A stretch of 64,000 bases of DNA, from the NCBI GenBank assembly GCA_016715895.1, contig JADJXH010000004.1:1240001-1304000 (forward strand), given 5' to 3'. The notes under the pieces are model-generated. The model was not told the origin of the DNA, ran no database searches, and was given only the letters and a program-made list of their open reading frames with translations. Source of the DNA: Flavobacteriales bacterium (lineage in GTDB: Bacteria > Bacteroidota > Bacteroidia > Flavobacteriales_F > PHOS-HE28). The position numbers and the translations under genes are program-made. Positions 46,786-54,866 of the stretch are shown here, in pieces (the first letter of the stretch is position 1; the number at the start of each line of letters is the position of its first letter).

Positions 46786-49317
46786 TCACTTACCACCCCG
46801 AGGTGATATCAGATTGGCGAACAGCCTGTACGCACCCGGAACCCCCGCCGGCAACTGCCGGAAGAAGCTGATGCCTGTGTAGATGAAGCGCCCCTTGCCA
46901 TGGTCGGTCACGATCAGCGCGCCGTTGAGTGCTTCCTCACCCGGATCGTTCCATGCGATCAGCGGTGTGTAATCCGTGCCGAAGTCGCTGGCGAAGTAGA
47001 GGCCGCGTTCCTGCACCCAGCCCTCAAAGTCGGTAACGGAGATGGCGTTCGGCGTGGTGAGCAGCGGGTGCTTGGGCGCGAGGAAGGTGGGTGGCGCTTC
47101 CTCCACGGTGACACGACCGCGCGAGATGCTGAACGGCTTCGGGCCCAATGTGGCGGGATCGATCTGGAAATCGCTGGCACCGGAGAAGAAGCGCGGCGTG
47201 GTGTTGTACTGCACGATGAGCGTACCGCCTTCCTCTGCATACTTCAGCAGCAGCGGGTGAAGCTCCTTCATGCCCTTGGTGGCGTTGTAGGCGCGGATGC
47301 CAGTGACGATGGCGTCGTACTTCTTCAGTTCCTCCAGCTTCGCGGTGGAAGGCTCTATGTACTCGACAACCACACCGAGCTGGTCCATGGCTTGCGGCAC
47401 CTCATCGCCAGCGCCCTTCACATAGCCCACGCGCTTGGCGGTGGTCTTTACATCCAGTGGCGCCAGCTTCGCTTCGGCGGGTGTGTAGTACACCTGGGGC
47501 ATGATGTGCGGGTAGTCGATCTCGTGCAGCGTGCGGTCGGCGGTGCCCTTGGGTCCGGTGAAGCTGAACTTGACGGCACCGGGCTTGGCGTTGTCGCCGG
47601 GGATCAACTGATAGGTGAAGCTCTGGCGCTCATTGCGCTGGGCGATGTTCACCAGCTTCAGGTCCTTGGTGGTGGCCCAGCCTTCGGGCAGCGTCACGCT
47701 CAGTTGACCGGTAAGGCTGTCGGTGAGCGCTTCCACTTCAACGGTGATGGACTGCGGACCGCCACGCGCAATGAGCACATCACTCTTCGGGATCACCGAG
47801 GCCACGGGCGTAACGTACACCGGCCGGATGCGCTCGCCTGCCACGCGGTCGACCCATTTGTAGGCGACTATTGGAGCGGAATTGAGAGGGACGTTTTCAT
47901 AGGACAAACTCAACCGAGCAGAGCGTTGAGCATTCCATGTGGGGTAGCCGATTCGGGAATGATCATTGATCGCGTGCAGGCCTCCGTGGGTTTTGTCAAG
48001 CCAATACGGGGATGTCACGCTGCCTAATCGACAGGTGAGCGCCTCCGACCATTGTTGATCGAAAAACGAGGGCACCTCATTTTTCCAGCCATTACAATCG
48101 AAGCCTACTTCATACACGGCTACTTTACCGGGGCTGCGATTGATGACACTGAGAGTGGTGGCCACAGAGTCACTGACAGAAACATAAGGGCTAGCCGATA
48201 GGGCTTCGGTCACGACACCGGTGCACGCTAAAGCAAGCGTGTTCAGGTCATTCAGCTTGTAACCGAATGGGCTATCGTGGACAATGCAATTGTGCATTGT
48301 TTCATTGATCTTTTCGAGCTGCTGTATCGATCCGTATGGTCGAGCCGGTTGAAATGAAGTATTGGCTTCTTGAATCGCATTAGTGATCGCACTACCCCCC
48401 TTCACCCTTCCCCACGTCATATCGATCCCCTCAAAAATGTCCTCCGTCTTCGGCCGGTCGCCTTTCACCAGCTTGAGGTACTCCAGCTGCTCCCCGCGCG
48501 TTTCCGCCGCGCCGAAGCCCTGGCTCTTGTGCATGCTGCGGCTGCGCCCGGCGATCTCGGTGTAGCTCAGGCCCAGCAGCGGGTCGTAGCCGCCCACGTC
48601 CACGCTGAACCAGTCGGGGTCGCTCTTCGCGATCTCGGCCAGGTCCTTCTTCCACCAGGTGCTGCCGTTGAAGAAGAGGCGGCGCGGTTGCCACACTTCC
48701 AATCCTTGCTCCAGCTGCTCCGGAAAGGCCTTGGGGTCGCCGGCCAGATCGAAGGCTTCCTCGGCGAGGATGGCGCTGGCCTCGTGGTGGCCGTGCCCTG
48801 CGCTGCGGTCGGGCGCGAAGCGGGTGATGATGATGTCCGGCCGGAACATGCGGATCACGCGCACCACATCGCTCAGCACCTCCTGCTTGCCCCATTTCTC
48901 AAAGCTCTCGGCCGCGCTCTTGCTGTAGCCGAAGTCCACCGCGCGGGTGAAGAACTGTTCGCCGCCATCGATGCGCCGCGCCTCCATCAGCTCCTGCGTG
49001 CGGATGATACCCAGCGCATCGCCCAGCTCGGGACCGATCAGGTTCTGTCCGCCATCGCCGCGGGTAAGGCTGAGGTTGCCGGTGCGCACCTTCTTGCCGT
49101 TGGCCAGCCAGGCGATCAGGCGCGTGTTCTCGTCATCGGGATGCGCCACGATGTAGAGCACGCTGCCCAGCACCTGGAGCTTCTGCATGCGGTGCAGGAT
49201 CTCGGCGGCGTGGGGTTGGGCGGGGGGGCGCTGCGCTGAAAGCTGAAAGCTGAATGCCGAAAGTTGAACGAGGACGACCGCCGAAAGGCGCAGTGCAGGG
49301 GACGAGCGGAAACGCAT
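46786..49317 (-). CDS. PIG-L family deacetylase, secreted, multidomain
   Basis: 843 residues. Signal peptide (RLSAVVLVQLSAFSFQLSAQ); N-terminal LmbE/PIG-L zinc deacetylase domain (about 50-290) with the metal motif AHPDDENT, HGHHEAS and RTQELMEARR; a beta-rich middle (about 380-650); C-terminal GATase1-like/ThuA-like segment (about 670-843: AIVTGIRAYN, GGTLIVQYN, GRFIYTGISFFRQLP). Probably removes an acetyl group from an extracytoplasmic sugar conjugate, with the downstream symporter importing a product (inference). A patch around 47865-48425 is visibly AT-richer. TACCTTGG lies 4 bp upstream of the ATG. Confidence 0.9.
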   Translation of the reverse strand: MRFRSSPALRLSAVVLVQLSAFSFQLSAQRPPAQPHAAEILHRMQKLQVLGSVLYIVAHPDDENTRLIAWLANGKKVRTGNLSLTRGDGGQNLIGPELGDALGIIRTQELMEARRIDGGEQFFTRAVDFGYSKSAAESFEKWGKQEVLSDVVRVIRMFRPDIIITRFAPDRSAGHGHHEASAILAEEAFDLAGDPKAFPEQLEQGLEVWQPRRLFFNGSTWWKKDLAEIAKSDPDWFSVDVGGYDPLLGLSYTEIAGRSRSMHKSQGFGAAETRGEQLEYLKLVKGDRPKTEDIFEGIDMTWGRVKGGSAITNAIQEANTSFQPARPYGSIQQLEKINETMHNCIVHDSPFGYKLNDLNTLALACTGVVTEALSASPYVSVSDSVATTLSVINRSPGKVAVYEVGFDCNGWKNEVPSFFDQQWSEALTCRLGSVTSPYWLDKTHGGLHAINDHSRIGYPTWNAQRSARLSLSYENVPLNSAPIVAYKWVDRVAGERIRPVYVTPVASVIPKSDVLIARGGPQSITVEVEALTDSLTGQLSVTLPEGWATTKDLKLVNIAQRNERQSFTYQLIPGDNAKPGAVKFSFTGPKGTADRTLHEIDYPHIMPQVYYTPAEAKLAPLDVKTTAKRVGYVKGAGDEVPQAMDQLGVVVEYIEPSTAKLEELKKYDAIVTGIRAYNATKGMKELHPLLLKYAEEGGTLIVQYNTTPRFFSGASDFQIDPATLGPKPFSISRGRVTVEEAPPTFLAPKHPLLTTPNAISVTDFEGWVQERGLYFASDFGTDYTPLIAWNDPGEEALNGALIVTDHGKGRFIYTGISFFRQLPAGVPGAYRLFANLISPRGGK
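49235..49269. repeat. Heptameric array in PIG-L signal-peptide codons
   Basis: GCTGAAA, GCTGAAA, GCTGAAT, GCCGAAA, GTTGAAC: five 7-bp units coding (reverse strand) for the LSAFSFQLSA part of the signal peptide. Confidence 0.75.
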
Positions 49318-49422
49318 GGCGCCAAGGTATATCGGTGGCCAGCTGCGGCCTGCACCGCACTGGGCGGGTCGAGGCGAGGGGATGCCGCCGGTACGCGCTC
49401 GCGAAGAGCCGGTGGCCGGGCC

Positions 49423-50505
49423 TTAGCGCTTGCTCGCCTCCCAGGGGCTCGTATCCACTCCCATCTTCTGGAGGCACTTCAACGAGTTCGCCCTCACGTT
49501 CTCGGGAGGGTTCATGCCCAGGCTTTTCTTGAAGGCCTTGACCGCTGCTGCGGTGTTGCCGGCCATCATGTAGCCTTCGCCCAGGCTGTCATGCACGTTC
49601 GGGTCGTCCGCATGGCGTCTGGCGTTCAGCTCGAACATCTTGATCGCCTCATCCAGTTCACCCTGGTTCGCCAGCTGGTAGGCGTAGGTGTTCAGTTGGG
49701 CGTTCGTCGCGCCATCGATCATCGCCTTGCGCAGCGCAGCTGCTTCTGCGGTGTTCCCCTGCTCCTCCAGCATCGTGGCCTTCAGGGTCTGATTCTCGAA
49801 GTTGGGCTGGCGGGCGATGCTGCGGTCCACCCAGGCCATGGCCTTCTCGGGCGCTATCTGCTCGGCGTGGCAGTAGTGCGCGGCCTCGTACCAGGTCTCC
49901 CATCCGAATGCCCCCAATCCGCGCAGCTGCGCGTCGAGCCCGGCGACTATGATGCCGTGCACATCAACGCTGATGCGCATGGGCACCTCGAGCTTCTCCC
50001 AGCGCAGCACGAGCGTGCTGGCATCCACCGTCACATCGGTGAATTCATAGGTCACCTGTTTGGTCATCGCACAGGCGCGCGGCGTCACGTCGAAGCGAGC
50101 GGCATCCATCTCCTTCTTGTAGAAGTACGATCCCCACGCCGTGTGGTCCTTGCTCAGGATGATGGTCCACTTGTCCTTCTGCGGGATCGCGTGGATGCCG
50201 TATGTGCCGGCCGCGAGCGATCGCCCTTCGATGGTGATCGGGTCAGTGCACGTGAAAGTGCTGTTCTCGTTCGCGCCCATGCGCCAGATCTCGCCATAGG
50301 GCACGATCTCGCCCCATATCGCACGGCCCTTCACGCTGGGACGGCTGTAACGTACGGTAAGGTCGGTGGTGCCGATGCGCTGGATGACCGTACCCGCTTG
50401 GCTTTCCCGTGGAAGGTCCAGCTGTGAATATTGTCCTGTCGAACGGACCGGGGTCAGGACCAGGCTCAGCCCACAAAGGGCGATGGGGAGTAGCATGTTG
50501 CGCAT
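49423..50505 (-). CDS. Secreted DUF2911 protein with TPR tail
   Basis: 360 residues from MRNMLLPIALCG (13 upstream codons ignored). Signal peptide; DUF2911 (about 30-185: TVRYSRPSVKGRAIWGEIVPYGEIWRMGANENST, GTYGIHAIPQKD); C-terminal TPR units (about 225-350: NAQLNTYAYQLANQGELDEAI, VHDSLGEGYMMAGNTAAA). Paralogue of 40748-41584. TAGCTTCA box 17 bp before the ATG. Confidence 0.85.
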   Translation of the reverse strand: MRNMLLPIALCGLSLVLTPVRSTGQYSQLDLPRESQAGTVIQRIGTTDLTVRYSRPSVKGRAIWGEIVPYGEIWRMGANENSTFTCTDPITIEGRSLAAGTYGIHAIPQKDKWTIILSKDHTAWGSYFYKKEMDAARFDVTPRACAMTKQVTYEFTDVTVDASTLVLRWEKLEVPMRISVDVHGIIVAGLDAQLRGLGAFGWETWYEAAHYCHAEQIAPEKAMAWVDRSIARQPNFENQTLKATMLEEQGNTAEAAALRKAMIDGATNAQLNTYAYQLANQGELDEAIKMFELNARRHADDPNVHDSLGEGYMMAGNTAAAVKAFKKSLGMNPPENVRANSLKCLQKMGVDTSPWEASKR

Positions 50506-50595
50506 GACAAGGGGTTTGCCCCTGAAGCTAGGCGTCCGCTCCATGCCCGGTGCGCTGGTGCATCCGGGCGGTTGAGCACGGGACGGACGGCGGAG

Positions 50596-51372
50596 CTACA
50601 CCACTTGCTCCGCCAGCACCTTGGCGATCTGTTCCTTGTAGGAGCGCCCGCTCACGATGCGCTCGTTGTTCGCCATCGTGAAGATGAACTCGTTGTTGCC
50701 GCTGTACCGGCTGTTGCGCACGTGGGCCATGTTCACGATGTAGCTGCGATGGATGCGCAGAAAGCGGCCGGGGTCGAGCTCGGTCTCCACGGCGTTCATC
50801 GTCATGCGGTGCAGGAAGTGCCGGTCCTTGAGCTGCAGGCAGAGGTAGTTGCCCTCGGCGCGCATGTACACCACGTCGGCCACGTTCACCTTGTGCTCGC
50901 GCCCCTTCTCCTTGATGGTGAAGTGCTCGATGAACTCGCTGTTGGCGTGCATATGCTCCCGCACCAGGTCCATCAGCTTGCCGGTGAGGCGGCTGTTCAC
51001 GTTCATGTCGAGGTGCCGCTTGGCCCGTTCCAGGGAGGTGAAGAAGCGCTCGTCGTCATAAGGCTTCAGCAGGTAGTCCACGGCGTTGACGTCGAAGGCC
51101 TTGAGCGCGTATTGGTCGTGGGCGGTGACGAAGACCACGAAGGGCAGGCGTTCACGGGGGATCTGCTGCACCACCTCGAAGCCGTTCATCTGGGGCATCT
51201 GCACATCCAGGAAGAGCAGGTCGGGGCGGTGCTTGGCGACCGACTCCAGGGCCTCGTGGCCGTTGCGGCATTCGCCCACCACCTCGATCTCCGGGTCCTG
51301 GGCGAGCAGGCGGGCGAGGCGTGCGCGGGCGATGGGCTCGTCGTCCACGATGAGGGTGCGGATGTGTTTCAT
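50596..51372 (-). CDS. LytTR response regulator
   Basis: 258 residues. Receiver domain with the acidic pair VDDE, phospho-acceptor Asp in LLFLDVQMP (residue about 55), Thr in FVTAHD and Lys in LLKPYDD; C-terminal LytTR DNA-binding domain (VVYMRAEGNYLCLQLK, FLRIHRSYIVNM). Overlaps the sensor kinase gene by 4 bp (ATGA), so they form a coupled two-component pair. Confidence 0.96.
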   Translation of the reverse strand: MKHIRTLIVDDEPIARARLARLLAQDPEIEVVGECRNGHEALESVAKHRPDLLFLDVQMPQMNGFEVVQQIPRERLPFVVFVTAHDQYALKAFDVNAVDYLLKPYDDERFFTSLERAKRHLDMNVNSRLTGKLMDLVREHMHANSEFIEHFTIKEKGREHKVNVADVVYMRAEGNYLCLQLKDRHFLHRMTMNAVETELDPGRFLRIHRSYIVNMAHVRNSRYSGNNEFIFTMANNERIVSGRSYKEQIAKVLAEQVV

Positions 51373-52496
51373 GATGCTGATCCGTTGTGCTTGAACGGGA
51401 GGGTGAGGTGCACGGTGAAGCCTTGGCCGCCGGGGGAGGACACCTGCATGTCCGCCGCATCGCCATAGAGGAGCCGCAGCCGCTCACGGACGTTGCGCAG
51501 ACCGATGCCGCTGCCTGCCACCGCCCGTTCGACGTCCGTGCAGCCGCGTCCGTTGTCCCGCACGGCGATGTGCAGGCTTCCGTTGCGGCGCTCGGCGGTG
51601 ACGGCGATGTCCACGCGTTCGCTGGTGAAGCCGGGGCCGTGCTTGATCGCGTTCTCCACCAGCGGTTGCAGGATCATGCTGGGCACCTCGGCGTCGGCAC
51701 AGGAACTGGGGATGTCGTAGTCCACATGCAGACGGTCCTGGAAGCGCACGGCCTCGATGCCGAGGTAATGGCCGATGTGATCGATCTCGCGGGCGAGCGG
51801 CACGCGGTCGCGCTGCTCCTTGTCGAGGGTGATGCGCAGCAGTTGCCCGAGCCGGCTCAGCACGGTGCGGGCGCGACCGGTGTCCTGGTCCATCAATGCG
51901 CTCACCGTGTTGAGGGTGTTGAAGAGGAAGTGGGGTTGCAACTGTTTCTTCAGCGCGTTGAGCTGGCTCTTCTGCAGTTCGTTCTGCAGCTTCATGAGCT
52001 GGGTCTGTTTCTCGCGCATCATGCGCGCGTTGTCCAGGGCCACCAGCACGCCCATCAGCACGCCGTACTCCATGAAGCGGCTGAGGATGGCGGGGGGCAG
52101 CGCGCTGAGGGCCCAGCTGCGCATGCCGGGGTCGCTGAAGTCGAACTCGCCGCGCCAGTGCAGGATGCCGTAGTAGATGCAGGAGGTGGAGGCCTCGTGG
52201 AAGGCCGCGATCACCAGGGCCACGCCGAGGTGCAGCAAGAGCACGGGCCCCCAGGGGCGTCCACTGAACGGCCAGCGCTTCAGGATGGTGTAGACGAGCG
52301 GGGCGAGCAGGGCCCAGAACAGGAAGTTGAGGTACGGCACGGGGGCCTCGCGCCACCAGCGGAACTCGCCCATGTCCTTCAGCTCCGCGTACACGAAGTG
52401 ATGCATGTAGGCCTGCAGCAGGAAGAGCGTGGCCATCACCAGGGCGCTCCCCAGCACGATGCGGTAGCTGATCGGCGTGCGCTGGAAGTAGTTCAT
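51369..52496 (-). CDS. LytS/YpdA-type sensor histidine kinase
   Basis: 375 residues from MNYFQRTPIS. Four membrane helices (about 12-165), coiled coil, His_kinase domain with phospho-acceptor in LQPHFLFNTLNTVSALM, HATPase with LQPLVENAIKHG, DNGRG and GSGIGLRNVRERL. No extracytoplasmic sensor domain is evident, so the signal may be in the membrane. Partner of the downstream LytTR regulator. Confidence 0.95.
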   Translation of the reverse strand: MNYFQRTPISYRIVLGSALVMATLFLLQAYMHHFVYAELKDMGEFRWWREAPVPYLNFLFWALLAPLVYTILKRWPFSGRPWGPVLLLHLGVALVIAAFHEASTSCIYYGILHWRGEFDFSDPGMRSWALSALPPAILSRFMEYGVLMGVLVALDNARMMREKQTQLMKLQNELQKSQLNALKKQLQPHFLFNTLNTVSALMDQDTGRARTVLSRLGQLLRITLDKEQRDRVPLAREIDHIGHYLGIEAVRFQDRLHVDYDIPSSCADAEVPSMILQPLVENAIKHGPGFTSERVDIAVTAERRNGSLHIAVRDNGRGCTDVERAVAGSGIGLRNVRERLRLLYGDAADMQVSSPGGQGFTVHLTLPFKHNGSAS

Positions 52497-52642
52497 GGGG
52501 CCCTGAACGGATGGGGACAGGGCATACGACCTGTCACCGGATGGCCAAGCTATCCCCACCCCCCGGCGGCACCAACGCGAACGTGATGAACGGCTCCGGA
52601 AGGGACGGACAGGGACGAACGGTTGGGATGGCCGGGAACGGA

Positions 52643-52664
52643 GGAAGGCCCCGAAGGGCCTTCC
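52643..52664 (-). terminator. Hairpin after the 52692-53489 gene
   Basis: Perfect 9-bp stem GGAAGGCCC / GGGCCTTCC with a CGAA tetraloop (TTCG on the reverse strand). No T-run. Confidence 0.6.
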
Positions 52665-52691
52665 AAGCGTTCGGTGGGAGGGGGAAGGGAC

Positions 52692-53489
52692 CTAGCCGAA
52701 CGTGAACGTGAAGCCGTTGACGGTGACCGTGACGGTGCCATCGCAGGAGCCATTGCCGAAGTCGACGTAGCGGGTGGCGAGCCCCTGCGGGGTGATCTCG
52801 AGCGTGCCGCTCACCACATGCCAGCAGCCCACCTCCACGCGCAGGGCCTGGGTGATGGTGAGGGTGTAGGGCACGCCGTTGCGGTTGGTGCCGCTGCCGC
52901 TTCCGGTGATCAGGTACACATCGTCCCACGGGGTCATCGTCTCCTCGCCCTGGATCCAGGTGCGCACGCGGCTGGCGGTATGGGTGCTGGTCCACGCGTT
53001 GTTGGGGGCGGTGATGGTGCCGCTGACGGCGATGCTGAACTGGGTGTGACCATCGCCGTTGGGCCCCAGGTTCGTCACCGTCTTGCTGCCCTCCACCTTG
53101 TGGTCGTTCACGTAGTAGTCCTGCGGGGTGATGGTGATCACGGTGCCCACGGCGCGGTAGGGGCCGGTGAAGGTCACGAGGATGCTGCCGCGGCGGGCCC
53201 GACCGTCCTGCCAGGTGCAGTTCACCGGTCCGAAGTCGATCAGCATGGTGCGGGGCATCACGGTGGTGTCGATGACGATGGTGTCGATGCAGGCGTCCAT
53301 CATGCCGCGCACACCGCCCTCTTCGGCGGCCTGATCGGCTTGCTTGAGCATGTCATTGAACATCGATTCGGCAAGGCTGTTGTCGATCGCGGCGGTGTAG
53401 TCGTTGTTCACCGGATCGGTGGTCTCCTTGCGGCAGGCGGTGAGGGCCAGCAGGGCAAGGGCGGAGGTGGCGAGCAGGTGGCGCTTCAT
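52692..53489 (-). CDS. Lipoprotein of unknown function
   Basis: 265 residues. Lipobox LTAC at residues 16-19, so it should be lipid-anchored; mature part is beta-rich with VDFGPVNCTWQDGRARRG and VDFGNGSCDGTVTVTVNG, blocks I associate with an uncharacterised Bacteroidota lipoprotein family. Cys residues in the blocks may form disulfides. No enzyme motif. Confidence 0.8.
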   Translation of the reverse strand: MKRHLLATSALALLALTACRKETTDPVNNDYTAAIDNSLAESMFNDMLKQADQAAEEGGVRGMMDACIDTIVIDTTVMPRTMLIDFGPVNCTWQDGRARRGSILVTFTGPYRAVGTVITITPQDYYVNDHKVEGSKTVTNLGPNGDGHTQFSIAVSGTITAPNNAWTSTHTASRVRTWIQGEETMTPWDDVYLITGSGSGTNRNGVPYTLTITQALRVEVGCWHVVSGTLEITPQGLATRYVDFGNGSCDGTVTVTVNGFTFTFG

Positions 53490-53545
53490 GTCGGGTGGGT
53501 TGGTTCGTCCTTAGGACCGTATAACGGGATCCTGGTTTGATCCGT

Positions 53546-54061
53546 TCATGCCCGGCCCTCCTCCCGCTCCAGCCGAAGGAAGGTGAACGCGTGGGCATGG
53601 CGCTCGTCGGCGGGGTGTTCCTCGCGCCACACCTCGCGCCAGCCGGGACCCAGCGGGGGGAAATGGGTGTCGCCGTCCAATTCGGCGTGCACCCGGGTGA
53701 GGTAGATGCGGTCCACCAGTTCCTTGGCCAGGGCCTCGCGGTAGAGCTGGCCGCCGCCGATGAGGAAGGCTTCCTGTTCCCCCAGCCCACGGGCGTGTTC
53801 CAAGGCGGCCTCCATGCTGCCCACCACCGCGGCACCGGGCGCGTCGTAGGCCGGGTTGCGGCTCACCACGATGTTGGTGCGGCCTTTGAGCGGGCGGTAA
53901 CGCGCGGGGATGCTCTCCCAGTTCAGGCGGCCGGTGATGACGCAGTGGCCGCGCGTGGTGCGCTGAAAGAAGGCCATGTCGTCCGGCAGGTGCCAGGGCA
54001 GGTCACCCTCGCGGCCGATGACCCCGTTGGCGCTGACGGCGACGATGGCACTGACGATCAT
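53546..54061 (-). CDS. folA: Dihydrofolate reductase
   Basis: 171 residues, full length. Reduces dihydrofolate with NADPH. Active-site block VIGREGDLPWHLPDDMAFFQRTT and cofactor motif FLIGGGQLYREAL. Overlaps thyA by 4 bp (ATGA), the usual thyA-folA pair: ThyA makes dihydrofolate that FolA recycles. Confidence 0.96.
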   Translation of the reverse strand: MIVSAIVAVSANGVIGREGDLPWHLPDDMAFFQRTTRGHCVITGRLNWESIPARYRPLKGRTNIVVSRNPAYDAPGAAVVGSMEAALEHARGLGEQEAFLIGGGQLYREALAKELVDRIYLTRVHAELDGDTHFPPLGPGWREVWREEHPADERHAHAFTFLRLEREEGRA

Positions 54062-54852
54062 ACGGCGACCTCGGCCTTGATGTGCGGGTGCGGATCGTAG
54101 TCCTTCAGGGTGAAGTGCTCGAAGCGGAAGGCGAAGAGGTCGGTGATGCCGGGGTCCATCTCCATGCGGGGCAGGGGCCGTGGTTCGCGGGTGAGCTGCA
54201 GGCGGGCCTGGTCGATGTGGTTGGTGTAGAGGTGCACATCGCCGAAGCTGTGGACGAACTCACCGGGCTTCAGGCCGCAGACCTGGGCCACCATCTGGGT
54301 CAGCAACGCGTAGCTGGCGATGTTGAAGGGCACACCGAGGAAGACGTCGGCGCTGCGCTGATAGAGCTGGCAGCTGAGCTTCCCTTCGGCCACGTAGAAC
54401 TGGAACATGGTGTGGCAGGGGGGCAGGGCCATGCGGTCCACGTCGGCGGGGTTCCAGGCGGTGACGATGAGGCGGCGGCTGTCGGGGTTGCGCTTGATCT
54501 GTTCCACCACGTTGGCGATCTGGTCGATCACGCGGCCATCGGGGGTGTGCCAGCTGCGCCACTGGTAGCCGTACACCGGCCCAAGGTCGCCGTTGGCATC
54601 GGCCCATTCGTCCCAGATGCGCACGCCGTTGTCGCGCAGGTACTTCACGTTGGTGTCGCCGGCCAGGAACCACAGCAGTTCGTGGATGATGCTCTTGACG
54701 TGCAGCTTCTTGGTGGTCACCAGGGGGAAGCCCTCGGCGAGGTCGAAGCGCATCTGGTGGCCGAAGCAACTGAGGGTGCCGGTGCCGGTGCGGTCGTGCT
54801 TCTTCACGCCATGGTCCAGGATGCGGCGCAGGAGGTCGTGGTAGGGCTGCAT
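54058..54852 (-). CDS. thyA: Thymidylate synthase
   Basis: 264 residues. Methylates dUMP using methylene-tetrahydrofolate. Seen: TLSCFGHQMRFDL, catalytic Cys in LPPCHTMFQFYV, QRSADVFLGVPFNIASYALL. First gene of thyA-folA; TAACTTCG lies 6 bp upstream. Confidence 0.98.
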   Translation of the reverse strand: MQPYHDLLRRILDHGVKKHDRTGTGTLSCFGHQMRFDLAEGFPLVTTKKLHVKSIIHELLWFLAGDTNVKYLRDNGVRIWDEWADANGDLGPVYGYQWRSWHTPDGRVIDQIANVVEQIKRNPDSRRLIVTAWNPADVDRMALPPCHTMFQFYVAEGKLSCQLYQRSADVFLGVPFNIASYALLTQMVAQVCGLKPGEFVHSFGDVHLYTNHIDQARLQLTREPRPLPRMEMDPGITDLFAFRFEHFTLKDYDPHPHIKAEVAV

Positions 54853-54858
54853 GTGCCG

Positions 54859-54866
54859 CGAAGTTA
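54859..54866 (-). promoter_or_regulatory. Promoter -7 box for thyA-folA
   Basis: Reverse-strand TAACTTCG, 6 bp from the thyA ATG. Confidence 0.5.

Larger units (their letters stand above)
46293..46787. mobile_element. Candidate minimal element: four-helix-bundle gene between inverted heptameric arrays
   Basis: A 495-bp AT-richer unit with perfect 19-bp terminal inverted repeats, holding one gene. It lies between the symporter and PIG-L genes, which are usually adjacent in related genomes (from memory, not checked). No transposase or target-site duplication was identified, so mobility is inference. Confidence 0.4.

Noticed and set aside
53523..53546. Terminator hairpin between folA and the lipoprotein gene
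   Set aside because: Only an 8-bp bulged stem with no T-run; too weak to call.
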